Source: Halobellus rarus (GTDB lineage Archaea; Halobacteriota; Halobacteria; Halobacteriales; Haloferacaceae). From it: 64,000 bases of DNA. A program made the position numbers and the translations under genes. The stretch is from the NCBI RefSeq assembly GCF_024494595.1, contig NZ_JANHDI010000007.1, forward strand, positions 62,001 through 126,000, read 5' to 3'. Shown here piece by piece: positions 16,414-24,942 of this stretch (within the stretch, counting starts at the first letter, position 1; every line of letters starts with the position of its first letter). The notes beneath the pieces were generated by a model, which saw only the letters and a list, made by a program, of their open reading frames with translations, made no database searches and had not been told where the DNA came from.

Positions 16414-17241
16414 GTGATCGCCGACCTGTTCGTCGAGTGGTTCGGTCCGAATCCGATCGTCCACGCCCTCGTCGGGGGATTCGTCATCGCCGGGATGAAC
16501 CTCTTCGGGGCGTCCCTGGTGTTGGTCTGGCGGGATCCCTCCGAGCGCGCGCTCGACGGCGCGCTGGGCTTCGCCGCGGGCGTGATGCTCGCGGCCAGTT
16601 TCACGAGCCTCATCATTCCGGGAATCGAGATCTACTCGAACGGGAACCCGATCCCGACTCTCGTCGGCGTCCTCCTCGGCGCGCTCTTCCTGGATCGATC
16701 CGACGGCCTCGTCCCGCACGTCCACTACCTCCTGACCGGACGGCGGCGCTCCGACGCGGCGAACCCGAGCGACGCGCTCCCGCTCGACGACGAACGGCTC
16801 GTTCCGGTCGTGCTCTTCATCTTCGCGATCACGATCCACAATATGCCCGAGGGACTCGCCGTCGGCGTCGGATTCGGCAGCGGCGACGTCGCGAGTGCGA
16901 TTCCGCTGATGCTCGCGATCGGCATCCAGAACATCCCCGAGGGGCTCGCGGTGTCGGTCGCGGCCGTCAACGCCGGGCTCAACCGCCGCGCCTACGCCGT
17001 CTTCACCGGCATTCGCTCGGGGATCGTGGAGATTCCGCTGGCCGTCCTCGGTGCCTACGCGGTCCAGACCGTCTCCGTCTTACTCCCCTACGCGATGGGC
17101 TTCGCCGCCGGCGCGATGCTGTTCGTCATCAGCGACGAGATCGTCCCCGAGACGCACACCGGCGGCAACGAGCGGATCGCGACGCTCGGAACGATTATCG
17201 GCGTCGTCGTGATGCTGTATCTCGACATCTCGCTGGGGTGA
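16414..17241 (+). CDS. ZIP family metal transporter
   Basis: The product has 275 residues from GTG 16414. There are about eight helices. Two metal-site helices carry the ZIP signatures HNMPEGLAVGVGFG and QNIPEGLAVSVAA, and a later helix holds FVISDEIVPETH. The segment between helices 3 and 4 is short and charged, as in the GufA-like branch that imports Zn, Fe or Mn into the cytoplasm. The substrate metal is inferred from family only. It shares no operon with nikR, from which it is separated by the minus-strand zinc-ribbon gene and the IS fragment. Confidence 0.88.
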   Translation: MIADLFVEWFGPNPIVHALVGGFVIAGMNLFGASLVLVWRDPSERALDGALGFAAGVMLAASFTSLIIPGIEIYSNGNPIPTLVGVLLGALFLDRSDGLVPHVHYLLTGRRRSDAANPSDALPLDDERLVPVVLFIFAITIHNMPEGLAVGVGFGSGDVASAIPLMLAIGIQNIPEGLAVSVAAVNAGLNRRAYAVFTGIRSGIVEIPLAVLGAYAVQTVSVLLPYAMGFAAGAMLFVISDEIVPETHTGGNERIATLGTIIGVVVMLYLDISLG

Positions 17242-17254
17242 GTCCCACGTCAGC

Positions 17255-17452
17255 TTAGATCGGTCCGAGCCCCACCGCGCCCAGCAGCCACAGCACGAGG
17301 CTGACGGCGAGGGCGACGAGGACGACGCGCCAGGCGAGCGCCAGCACGATGCGCCCCACCACGATCACGAGCAGCAGGACGAGCAGGGTCCCGACGATCC
17401 CGGGGAGGGAAGTGAGCTGACCGCCGAACAACAACGCGGTACTAGGTCCCAT
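17255..17452 (-). CDS. Small hydrophobic membrane protein
   Basis: The product has 65 residues, nearly all hydrophobic, forming two membrane spans (GIVGTLLVLLLVIVVGRIVL and VLVALAVSLVLWLLGAVG). Its start overlaps the last 11 bases of the DUF4382 gene upstream, so the two are probably translated from one mRNA. It resembles the many short haloarchaeal membrane proteins of unknown role. The function is unassigned. Confidence 0.6.
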   Translation of the reverse strand: MGPSTALLFGGQLTSLPGIVGTLLVLLLVIVVGRIVLALAWRVVLVALAVSLVLWLLGAVGLGPI

Positions 17453-18134
17453 CGTCTCCAGAGCCGTATTCGACCTGGGTACCGCTCGCGACCGGCTGGA
17501 GCAGGTACCGATCGGTCCGGCCCCGACGAACGGGCGTGAAGTCCCCCGTGAAAGTCGTCACCTGGTCCTCGCGGATCTCGAAGGGCTCTTTGAACTGCAG
17601 GGGGGCGCTCCCGGGCGTGTCGACCTCGGCCTCGTCACCGCCGTCGAGCACCCCTTCTACGTCCGTCACGTCGAGTTGCAGGAACTCGTAGGTCCCGACG
17701 TCGAGTTCGCGCTCGTCGATCAGCTGTGTGTTTCCGTTCTGTAGCTCCACGAGGTCCGCTTCTTGCGGTTCCTCGAACTCGTGGTACTCCCGGCTGTCGC
17801 TCTCGTCGACGTCCGCTTCGGTCTGTTCCCCTGTGCCGTCGGCTTCGGTCCGCTCGCTGTCGGTTCCGCTATCGTCCGCTTCGGTGCCCGCGGTGTCGGT
17901 GTCGGCGTCGCTGTCGCCCTCGCTCGGCTTGAGCCAAATTCCCTGAATCGCGACCACGCACGACTCGAAGTCGGCGATGTCGCCGGGTTGATCCGTCACC
18001 TGCGTGGCGAGCGTTCCGGTCGCCGATGCGGTTCCGGCACACCCCGCCAGCCCGACCGTTCCCGCTGCCGCGATTCCTGCTGCCTTGAGGTACGTCCGTC
18101 TGTTCAGATCGGTCGTCGGTTTCTGTCGGTTCAT
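17442..18134 (-). CDS. DUF4382 domain lipoprotein (TAT signal)
   Basis: The product has 230 residues. A twin-arginine signal (NRRTYLKAAGIAAAGTVGLA) ends in a lipobox LAGCAG, so the mature protein is lipid-anchored outside. The start of the mature part, TLATQVTDQPGDIADFESC, and the later ELDVGTYEFLQLDVTDVEGV match DUF4382. In the middle a Asp/Glu/Thr/Ser-rich insert of about 50 residues replaces what is usually a short loop. The function of DUF4382 is not known. A tiny membrane protein gene overlaps its 3' end. Confidence 0.8.
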   Translation of the reverse strand: MNRQKPTTDLNRRTYLKAAGIAAAGTVGLAGCAGTASATGTLATQVTDQPGDIADFESCVVAIQGIWLKPSEGDSDADTDTAGTEADDSGTDSERTEADGTGEQTEADVDESDSREYHEFEEPQEADLVELQNGNTQLIDERELDVGTYEFLQLDVTDVEGVLDGGDEAEVDTPGSAPLQFKEPFEIREDQVTTFTGDFTPVRRGRTDRYLLQPVASGTQVEYGSGDDGT

Positions 18135-18292
18135 CGTGTCTCGTTCCTGGATCGGCTACCACTTAGTTCGGAGACTCTATGACCCGGAATACCCCCGATT
18201 TTCCGCCGTTGAAGGCTATTTTCGGTGTTTTAACGATTTCAAACTCGGCTTTATTGGGGATGCCGTCGGCTCAAAAGCGATTAGTTTCGAGA

Positions 18293-18367
18293 TGGGCCCT
18301 AGGGGGTTCGAACCCCTGACCACCCGGTTATGAGCCGAGCGCTCTGACCAGACTGAGCTAAGGGCCC
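18293..18367 (-). tRNA. tRNA with CAU anticodon, probably tRNA-Ile2
   Basis: The minus strand folds into a full cloverleaf: acceptor GGGCCCT/AGGGCCC, T-arm GGTTCGAACCCC, anticodon loop CTCATAA with anticodon CAT, discriminator A. It has no intron. A known haloarchaeal elongator tRNA-Met carries an intron, and the D-arm and acceptor here look like bacterial tRNA-Ile2 (LAU type), so the TiaS-modified, AUA-reading Ile2 is favoured over elongator Met. The initiator is a different gene at 53424-53498. CCA is not encoded. Confidence 0.85.
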
Positions 18368-18474
18368 GACGGTCTACCGTTTCCCGGTCTCCCCCTTAGA
18401 CGTGTCGTTGGCTGGCGACAGCGCGGGACGAAGGGCAAAGCGGCCGCTCCCGGGTCGACGTCGAGCGGAAGTGA

Positions 18475-18547
18475 CGCCGTCGCCAGGGCTCGAACCTGGG
18501 ACCACCTCGTTAACAGCGAGGTGCTCTACCAACTGAGCTACGACGGC
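18475..18547 (-). tRNA. tRNA-Asn (GTT)
   Basis: The minus strand gives the acceptor stem GCCGTCG/CGACGGC, a D-arm with GCTCAGTTGGTAGAGC, the anticodon loop CTGTTAA with anticodon GTT, a T-arm ending GGTTCGAGCCC and discriminator G. All stems pair. The 3' CCA is not encoded, consistent with the CCA-adding enzyme gene located nearby. The tRNA-CAU gene lies 107 bp downstream in the same direction, so the two may be cotranscribed. Confidence 0.92.
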
Positions 18548-18644
18548 TCGGTGTGCCTGCACACGAACGTACACCGAGGTAGTATGATAGGGCTTTCGTT
18601 TTCACCGCACGGATGCGAGGTACGGACACGGGGACTGCACCGAC

Positions 18645-18769
18645 GCCGCCTCGCTCTGCCCGCACCGATGCCGCCTCGCTCCGCCCGCACCGACGCCGCC
18701 TCGCTCCGCCCGCACCGACGCCGCCTCGCTCCGCCCGCACCGACGCCTCTCCGACCCGCCCGCATCGAC
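18645..18769. repeat. Five tandem copies of a 25-bp unit
   Basis: The unit reads GCCGCCTCGCTCCGCCCGCA plus CCGAC. Units start at 18645, 18670, 18695, 18720 and 18745. Units 2, 3 and 4 are identical, unit 1 differs at two positions, and unit 5 is degenerate. The array lies between the upstream flank of tRNA-Asn and the start of the CCA-adding enzyme at 18806. A frame is open across it, but the 25-bp period is not a multiple of three and gives an Arg/Pro-rich peptide, so I take it to be non-coding. Confidence 0.85.
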
Positions 18770-18805
18770 ACCCTTTCGCCGGACCCTCTCGAAGCCGTGA
18801 CAACG

Positions 18806-20200
18806 ATGGCCGACGCCGACGAGAGACGCCGGGTGATAGAGCGGGTCCGCGAGCGCGTCACCCCCGACGCGGGCGAACGCGAGGCGATGCGGTCCGCGGT
18901 TTCGACGCTCACCGCGCGGATCGAAGCCGAGCTCTCGGATCTCTCGGTCGACGCCGACGTCGTCCAAGTGGGATCGACCGCCCGCGGGACCTGGCTCGCC
19001 GGCGACCGTGACATCGACCTCTTCGTGCGGTTCCCGGCAGATCTCGACCGCGAGACGCTGGAACGCTACGGGCTCGAAATCGGCAACGCCGTCCTGCCCG
19101 AGGGTCACGAGGAGTACGCCGAACACCCCTACGTCACCGGCGAGTTCGAGGGCTTCGACGTCGATCTCGTGCCCTGCTACGACGTCGGCGACGGCTCCGC
19201 CCTCCAGTCGGCGGTCGACCGGACACCGCACCACAACGCCTACCTGCGCGAACGGATCGACGCCGACCTCGCCGGCGAGATGCGCGTCTTCAAGCAGTTC
19301 CTGAAGGGGATCGGCGTCTACGGCAGCAACCTGAAGACCGAGGGGTTCTCGGGCTACCTCTCGGAACTGCTCGTCCTCGAACACGGCGACGTGGAGGCCC
19401 TCCTGTCGGCCGCGGCCGACTGGCACCCGCCGATCGTCTTCGACCCCGAGGACCACGGGACGAGATCGCACGACGACCCGCTCGTGATGGTCGATCCGAC
19501 GGATCCCGCGCGGAACGTCGCGGCGGTCTGCGCCGCGGAGAACGTCGCTCGGCTCCAGCACTACGCTCGCGAATTCCGTTCGGCTCCGAGCGAGGATCTC
19601 TTCGAGGTCCGGACGCCGGAGCCGATCGGCTCCGATGCCGTCCGAGCGCACCTGGATCGCCGCGGGACGACGCCCGTCGCGGTCGTCTTCGACGCCCCGG
19701 ACCTCGTCGACGACCAGTTGTACCCCCAGCTCCGGAAGTCGCTGTCGGGCGTCCGCGACGAACTCGACCGCCGGGGCTTCGAGCCGATTCGGGCGACGAC
19801 GTTCGCCGACGACCGCGCCGTCCTGTTCGTCGAACTCGCCCACCGAACCCTCCCGGCGATCGAACGCCACGACGGGCCGCCCGTGCACGTTCGGGCGCAC
19901 GCCGAGGGGTTCTGCGAGGCGTACGCGGACGAACCGGCGGACGCCGCTCCGGGAGACGACGCCCCGCCCGACACCTACGGTCCGTTCGTCGAGGGTGACC
20001 GGTACGTCATCGAGCGGGACAGGGAGTTCACCGACGCCGTGGCGTTCCTCGAATCGGAGGCCCTGCTCGGAGTCGGTCTCGGGGCCCAGATCGAACCGCG
20101 ACTGGAAACCGGCTACGAGGTTCTCGCCGGCGACGCGGTCGCGACGCTGTCAGAGGAGTTCGGCGCGGCGCTGGCGGCGTATTTCGATCCCCGGCCGTGA
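18806..20200 (+). CDS. cca: CCA-adding enzyme (tRNA nucleotidyltransferase), archaeal class I
   Basis: This enzyme adds CCA to tRNA 3' ends. The product has 464 residues, a normal archaeal length. The nucleotidyltransferase signature is GSTARGTWLAGDRDIDLFVR near residue 55, with the catalytic Asp pair in DIDLF and a third acidic residue in FDVDLVPCYD. The central domain holds KQFLKGIGVYGSNLKTEGFSG, which is diagnostic for archaeal CCA enzymes. I chose ATG 18806 because an upstream extension would run through a 25-bp repeat array. Both tRNA genes just upstream lack an encoded CCA. Confidence 0.95.
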   Translation: MADADERRRVIERVRERVTPDAGEREAMRSAVSTLTARIEAELSDLSVDADVVQVGSTARGTWLAGDRDIDLFVRFPADLDRETLERYGLEIGNAVLPEGHEEYAEHPYVTGEFEGFDVDLVPCYDVGDGSALQSAVDRTPHHNAYLRERIDADLAGEMRVFKQFLKGIGVYGSNLKTEGFSGYLSELLVLEHGDVEALLSAAADWHPPIVFDPEDHGTRSHDDPLVMVDPTDPARNVAAVCAAENVARLQHYAREFRSAPSEDLFEVRTPEPIGSDAVRAHLDRRGTTPVAVVFDAPDLVDDQLYPQLRKSLSGVRDELDRRGFEPIRATTFADDRAVLFVELAHRTLPAIERHDGPPVHVRAHAEGFCEAYADEPADAAPGDDAPPDTYGPFVEGDRYVIERDREFTDAVAFLESEALLGVGLGAQIEPRLETGYEVLAGDAVATLSEEFGAALAAYFDPRP

Positions 20201-20276
20201 CCGCCTCGGCGGACGCACGCCGGTCGTGCGACGACGAATCCAAACATTTTGATGGTGGATCACGTGTGGCACCGTA

Positions 20277-21740
20277 ATGGCCTCGGAGACGGAGACGCAA
20301 CTCGAACGAACGCTCGGACTGACGGAGGCGTCGATGATCGGCGTGGGGACGATGGTCGGTGCCGGCATCTTCGTCCTTCCGGGATCGGCGGCGGCCTTGG
20401 CCGGCCCGGCGTCGGCGGCGGCGTTCGTGATCGCCGGTGGCATCGCGATGCTGACCGCACTCTCGGCCAGCGAACTCGCGACGGCGATGCCGGCGTCGGG
20501 CGGTCCGTATCACTTCATCAACAAGGGTCTGGGACCGCTCTTCGGCTCGATCGCCGGACTGGGTAACTGGCTCGGGCTGGCGTTCGCGACGGCGTTCTAC
20601 GCCGTCGGGTTCGGGAACTACGTCGCTCCGCTGGCGGCCGGTCTGAACCTGAACCTCGGGATCGTCGCCGCGGTCCCGCTGAGCGGCGCACAGATCGGTG
20701 GGGTCGTCGCCACCAGCGCGTTCATCGCCGTCAACTACCTCAGTACGGACGGCACGGGTGACCTCCAGAACGTCATCGTGATCGTCCTGTTGGCGATCCT
20801 CGGACTGTTTATGGCGCTGGGCGCGACGCAGGTCCGATTCGCGGAACTGACGCCGTTCTTTCCGCAGGCGACGGGTCCGAGTGCGATCCTCCCCACGACC
20901 GCACTGGTGTTCGTGTCGTACCTGGGATTCGCGCAGGTGGCGACCGTCGCCGGCGAGATCAAAGAGCCCTCGACGAACCTCCCGCGGGCGATGGTCGGTA
21001 GCGTCCTGCTCGTGACGGTGATCTACGCGGTGTCGATGCTCGTCCTCCTCGGCGTCGTCCCGCTGGACCGGGTCGCCGGCGAGGGGACCGCGATCGCCGT
21101 CGGCGCGCGAGCGGTCTTCGGCGGGTTCGGGATCGGAGTCGTCGGCGTCGGGCTGTTGACGTTCGGCGGGCTGCTGGCGACGGCCTCGTCGGCGAACGCG
21201 TCGGTGCTGTCGGCGTCTCGCATCAACTACGCGATGGGTCGAGACGGCCTGATGGACCAACGACTGTCGGCGATCCACGACCGGTTCAACACGCCGTACC
21301 GCTCGATCGCGCTGACTGGGGCGCTCATCCTGGTGTTCATCGTCGCCGGGCGAGTCAACGCGCTCGCGAAGGCCGGGAGCGTCCTCCACCTCCTCGTGTA
21401 CGGGCTGCTGAACGTCTCGCTCATCGCGATGCGCGAGACCGAGGCGATGGGCTACGACCCCGGGTTCGAGGTTCCGGGCTACCCCGTGGTACCGGTGCTC
21501 GGGGCGCTCCTGTCGTTCGGGCTGATCGGTTTTATGGACCTCCAGCAGATACTGCTGGCCGGCGCGCTGGTCGTCGCCGGCGTCGTCTGGTACCTCGCGT
21601 ACGTCCGAAAGCGCGTCGAGGACACGAGCGCGCTGGCCCGGTATCGCTCGCCGCCGGACGTCGAAGTCGAGGTCGAGGTCGATTTCGACCTCTCGACCGA
21701 CGACGGTGCGACGACTCAGGAGCGTGGTACTGATGTCTGA
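20277..21740 (+). CDS. APC superfamily amino acid permease
   Basis: The product has 487 residues with about 12 helices. The first helix carries the classic APC motif MIGVGTMVGAGIFVLPGSAA, and the unwound helix 6 region reads FVSYLGFAQVATVAGEIKEP. The C-terminus is a charged soluble tail of about 40 residues with repeated EVEVEV. It imports or exchanges an amino acid or amine whose identity cannot be read. It is followed by two Usp-domain genes on the same strand (72-bp gap). In haloarchaea this arrangement, transporter plus Usp regulators, is frequent and suggests regulation of transport by Usp proteins. Confidence 0.88.
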   Translation: MASETETQLERTLGLTEASMIGVGTMVGAGIFVLPGSAAALAGPASAAAFVIAGGIAMLTALSASELATAMPASGGPYHFINKGLGPLFGSIAGLGNWLGLAFATAFYAVGFGNYVAPLAAGLNLNLGIVAAVPLSGAQIGGVVATSAFIAVNYLSTDGTGDLQNVIVIVLLAILGLFMALGATQVRFAELTPFFPQATGPSAILPTTALVFVSYLGFAQVATVAGEIKEPSTNLPRAMVGSVLLVTVIYAVSMLVLLGVVPLDRVAGEGTAIAVGARAVFGGFGIGVVGVGLLTFGGLLATASSANASVLSASRINYAMGRDGLMDQRLSAIHDRFNTPYRSIALTGALILVFIVAGRVNALAKAGSVLHLLVYGLLNVSLIAMRETEAMGYDPGFEVPGYPVVPVLGALLSFGLIGFMDLQQILLAGALVVAGVVWYLAYVRKRVEDTSALARYRSPPDVEVEVEVDFDLSTDDGATTQERGTDV

Positions 21741-21812
21741 TCGCCATCGGCCGACCACGTCCCCCGCGATCGAAACGGCGGTTCGGACGCCGACGCGCAG
21801 CGGTGATGGCAT

Positions 21813-22532
21813 ATGATCGAGAATCCAACCATACTCGTTCCGATCGACGTATCGGACCCGGACGAACCGGCGCTGGACCTGATCGGGGCGGTGCACCCCC
21901 TCCGCATCGTCCTCCTCGGATACCATCCCGTGCCCGATCAGACAGCGCCGCAACAGATTCGGGACGCGCACGAACAGGACGCCACCGACGCCTTAGAGGC
22001 GTGCGCCCGACGGTTCGCCGACGCCGGAGTCGACCTCGAATCGGTGCTGGTGTTCACCCGCGATCGCGTCCAGACGACCGATCGCGTCGCCAACGAGTAC
22101 GACTGCGATGCCGTGCTCGTCCCCGGCGAAGCCGCGACGCTATCCCGCGTGCTCGTGTCGCTGAAGGACGAACAGAACATGTTCCGCGTCCTCGAAGTGA
22201 TCAGGCTCGTTATGGAGGCCAACGACCTCGAAGTGACGCTGTTTCACGCCGACAGCGTCGAGCGGGGCAGCGCCAGGTCGGAACTCTACCTCCGGGGAGC
22301 GACCGACTGGCTGGTCGAACAGGGGCTCCCCCGCGAGTCGATATCCTGGGAGGAGCCGACCGCCGAGACACAGGAGAGAGACCTCCTCGACCTGGCGGAT
22401 TCGCACGACTTCGTCGTGATGGGCGAACACGAGCCCGGCATCCGCGAGCGCGTCATCGGCGACCTGCCGAACCGCGTCCACGACACCACCGGCCGACCGG
22501 TGCTGGTCGTCCGGAAGGAGAGGAACCGATGA
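21813..22532 (+). CDS. Universal stress protein family, tandem-domain (copy 1)
   Basis: The product has 239 residues. The N-terminal half starts TILVPIDVSDPDEPALDL, the Usp beta-1 strand with its Asp. The C-terminal half ends VVMGEHEPG...GRPVLVVRK, like the last strands of the Usp fold. The Gly-rich ATP loop (G-2x-G-9x-G-S/T) is poorly kept, so nucleotide binding is doubtful. Its stop overlaps the next gene's ATG (ATGA). The two are paralogues of the same length, both downstream of an APC permease, and probably form an operon with it. Confidence 0.8.
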   Translation: MIENPTILVPIDVSDPDEPALDLIGAVHPLRIVLLGYHPVPDQTAPQQIRDAHEQDATDALEACARRFADAGVDLESVLVFTRDRVQTTDRVANEYDCDAVLVPGEAATLSRVLVSLKDEQNMFRVLEVIRLVMEANDLEVTLFHADSVERGSARSELYLRGATDWLVEQGLPRESISWEEPTAETQERDLLDLADSHDFVVMGEHEPGIRERVIGDLPNRVHDTTGRPVLVVRKERNR

Positions 22533-23248
22533 ACGAGTTCGCCCCCACCGTTCTGGTTCCGGTCGACGTCTCGACCGACGAGCGGCCCGATCCGGATCTG
22601 CTCGATCTGCTCCGACCGGCGCGGGTCGTGCTGGTCGGGTGGTATCCCGTCCCCGATCAGGTCGCCCCGGAACAGATGCGGGACGAACACGAGGGGGAAG
22701 CCGTCGAGCGTATCGAGAACGTGGCGTCGCACTTCCCCGACGGGAGCGACGTCGAGACGCTGGTCGTGTTCACGCGCGATCGGTCGGAGACGGTCGACCG
22801 CGTCGCAGAGGAGTACGGCGCGTCGGTTATCGTCGTCCCTCGAGACGTTCGGGTCGTCGAACGGGTGTTCGTACCCGTCCGCGGCGACGTGAACCTCGAT
22901 CGGATCCTCTCGATCGTCGCCACCCTGTTGGCGGAGAGCGAGGCGTCGGTCACGCTGTTCCACGCCGCACCGGCGGGTGACGAGGATCCCACCGTCGGGC
23001 AGACACTGTTGGAGGGGGCGTTCGACCGCCTGACCGACGCGGGAGTCGACGACGACCGGATCGCGACCGCCACGGTCGAGAGCGAATCGCCGGTCGACGA
23101 CATCGTCGACGCCGCGAGGAACCACGACGTCCTCGTCATCGGCGAGACGAAACCGTCGCTGATAGAGCAGATCCTGGGCGACGTCCCGACGCAGGTGATC
23201 AAACGGTCCGAGTCACCGGTGCTCGTCGTCCGCGATACCGACGCCTGA
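22529..23248 (+). CDS. Universal stress protein family, tandem-domain (copy 2)
   Basis: The product has 239 residues from ATG 22529, exactly the length of its upstream neighbour. The shared parts include VPVDVS near the start, YPVPDQVAPEQMRDEHE (copy 1: HPVPDQTAPQQIRDAHE), VVFTRDRSETVDRVAEEYGA, and a C-terminal SPVLVVRDTD. The two proteins clearly arose by tandem duplication. A different frame reads through this region from upstream, but the codon usage and homology show that this frame is the gene. Role: probably a regulatory partner of the permease; the ligand is unknown. Confidence 0.82.
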   Translation: MNEFAPTVLVPVDVSTDERPDPDLLDLLRPARVVLVGWYPVPDQVAPEQMRDEHEGEAVERIENVASHFPDGSDVETLVVFTRDRSETVDRVAEEYGASVIVVPRDVRVVERVFVPVRGDVNLDRILSIVATLLAESEASVTLFHAAPAGDEDPTVGQTLLEGAFDRLTDAGVDDDRIATATVESESPVDDIVDAARNHDVLVIGETKPSLIEQILGDVPTQVIKRSESPVLVVRDTDA

Positions 23249-23361
23249 CAGCGATCGGCTCTACGAGCGCACGTCGCCGAGTGCTCGGTCCGAACCGTCG
23301 GCGGGGTCGGCGCGCGGATCGAAGCGTCGCTGCCTCCAGCGGCGGACGGCGGCGGACGTCC

Positions 23362-24378
23362 TCAGTCGTCGAGATCGTGTGCCCGGCGGACGTCCTCGAC
23401 GAGCTGCTCCGTGGACTCGCTGGGTTCGTTATCGGGCTCCATCGGCGTCCGGCCGTCGAAAGTCTCGTGGACGGTCGCGACGCCCTCCGAGAGCGTGTCG
23501 AGGCCGTACCCGCCTTCGAGGACGAACGCCAGTCCCGCGTCGACGTCGTCGGCGATCGAGCGGACGCGGTCCGCCAGCAGTGCGTACCCCTCCGTCGAGA
23601 CGCGCATCCGAGAGATCGGGTCGTGCCGGTGGGCGTCGAATCCGGCGCTGACGACGAAGAGGTCCGGATCGAACCGTTCGACGACGGGGCGGAGCAGTTC
23701 GTCGACCGCGAGGAGGTAGTCCTCGTCGCCCGCGCCGGCCGACAGCGGCACGTTCAGCGTCGTCCCCTCACCGTCTCCCGCTCCGGTCTCCTCGATATCG
23801 CCGGTCCCGGGGTAGAGCCCGTCCTCGTGGGCCGACGCGTAGAGGACGTCGCCCTGCTCGTAGAAGATGTCCTGCGTGCCGTTGCCGTGGTGGACGTCCC
23901 AGTCGAAGATGACCGCGCGCTCGACGTCGGCGTCGGGGTCGTCGAGGAGGGTCTGTGCGGCGACGGCGGCGTTGTTGATGAAGCAGAATCCCATCGCGTC
24001 GTCGGCGACCGCGTGATGTCCGGGCGGGCGACCGATCGAGAAGGGCGTGTCGCGGCCGTCCGCGCCGTCTGCGGCCTCCCGCGCGGCCCACTGTGCGAGG
24101 CCCGCCGAAGCGGTCGCGGCCTCCCAGGTGTCCTCGGAGGCGACGGTGTCGGGGTCCCAGTTGCCGCCGCCGTCCCGACAGAACTCGCGGATCTCTTCGA
24201 CGTACTCGTCGTCGTGGACCGAGGCGACGGACTCCTCGTCGGACGGGTCGGCCTCGACGTAGGAGATCCCGTGCCGCTTCGCGAGCGCGCGACGGATCGC
24301 CCGCAGCCGGTCGGCCGTCTCCGGGTGCCGTTCGCCGGTGTCGTGTGCGAGACAGGTCTCGCTGTAGCCGAACTGCAT
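23362..24378 (-). CDS. Histone deacetylase / acetoin utilisation (HDAC) family protein
   Basis: The product has 338 residues. The zinc-hydrolase active site is complete. H121-H122 are the catalytic His pair in RPPGHHA. The Zn ligands are D161 and H163 in DWDVHHGNGT and D248 in SAGFDAHRHDP, and Y291 (EGGYGLD) is the transition-state tyrosine. It should remove acyl groups from lysines or small acetylated amines. The gene starts two bases after the stop of a histone gene, so it is probably cotranscribed with it. In Haloferax volcanii the hdaI gene also sits next to the histone gene (from memory), so the link is conserved. Whether the substrate is the histone, another protein or a polyamine is not known. 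Confidence 0.9.
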   Translation of the reverse strand: MQFGYSETCLAHDTGERHPETADRLRAIRRALAKRHGISYVEADPSDEESVASVHDDEYVEEIREFCRDGGGNWDPDTVASEDTWEAATASAGLAQWAAREAADGADGRDTPFSIGRPPGHHAVADDAMGFCFINNAAVAAQTLLDDPDADVERAVIFDWDVHHGNGTQDIFYEQGDVLYASAHEDGLYPGTGDIEETGAGDGEGTTLNVPLSAGAGDEDYLLAVDELLRPVVERFDPDLFVVSAGFDAHRHDPISRMRVSTEGYALLADRVRSIADDVDAGLAFVLEGGYGLDTLSEGVATVHETFDGRTPMEPDNEPSESTEQLVEDVRRAHDLDD

Positions 24379-24380
24379 CG

Positions 24381-24812
24381 CTACTCGAAGAGGGCGAAGT
24401 ACGTCTCGATGTCTTCGGCCTGGACGGTCCGACGGTCCGCGTGCCGCGCGAGCGTCGCGGCCGCGCTCGCGACGTTGTCGGCGTAGTCCTCGAGGATGTC
24501 CGCCAGCGCGATCCTGGCGTCCATCGAGACGCGGAAGCGGTCGTCGATCCGGAGGCGGGCGATGCGGTCGATCGGCGCGATCGGCAGTTCGAGGTCGCGG
24601 CGGCTCACGACCTGCTGGACGTCGAAGTCCTCGGCCATCAGCGTCTTCCGATCGTCTGCGGCCGCTCGCTCGGCGGCGTCGACGGCGAGCGCCGCCCCGT
24701 GCGCCTGAACGCGGCGAGCGAGCTCCTCTGCGGCCCCGGAGCTGACCCGGAGGTCGCCGGCTCTCCGTCGAATGATCGCGTCCACGGGGGCGAACGGCAA
24801 CTCGACACTCAT
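24381..24812 (-). CDS. hstA: Archaeal histone with two fused histone folds
   Basis: The product has 143 residues from ATG 24812. It contains two histone folds in one chain: fold 1 (about residues 1-65: LPFAPVDAIIRRRAGDLRVS to AEDFDV) and fold 2 (about 72-143: LPIAPIDRIARLRIDDRFRV to AEDIETYFALF). Each starts with the LP-x-API-x-RI/II motif of helix 1 and ends with the T-x-AEDI motif. Tandem histones of this kind form a pseudo-dimer and are standard in haloarchaea. It is rich in Ala and Asp and has few lysines, as expected of a salt-in proteome. A TATA box sits about 29 bp upstream. The HDAC gene follows after 2 bp. Confidence 0.93.
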   Translation of the reverse strand: MSVELPFAPVDAIIRRRAGDLRVSSGAAEELARRVQAHGAALAVDAAERAAADDRKTLMAEDFDVQQVVSRRDLELPIAPIDRIARLRIDDRFRVSMDARIALADILEDYADNVASAAATLARHADRRTVQAEDIETYFALFE

Positions 24813-24836
24813 TACCACTATATCGTGTTCGACCGG

Positions 24837-24846
24837 CGTATAATCC
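24837..24846 (-). promoter_or_regulatory. TATA box of the histone-HDAC operon
   Basis: On the minus strand the sequence reads GGATTATACG, about 29 bp before the histone ATG at 24812. This supports the choice of that ATG over a GTG two codons upstream and suggests that the histone gene is transcribed independently of the RPA gene 130 bp further up. Confidence 0.55.
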
Positions 24847-24942
24847 TTTCCGTAGGCCGCTCCGTCCGCCTTCGACGCTCTCGGCGGCGCAGCGGCTCTC
24901 GATCGGAGCGACCCGTCCGGACGCGGTGCGGCGACCGCGCGT

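Noticed and set aside
18640-18770. Possible CRISPR array
   Set aside because: Repeats are directly adjacent without spacers and no cas genes are present; it is a simple tandem repeat.
18521-18805. N-terminal extension of the CCA-adding enzyme
   Set aside because: It crosses tRNA-Asn and a 25-bp tandem array whose period is not a multiple of three; homology starts at the ATG 18806.
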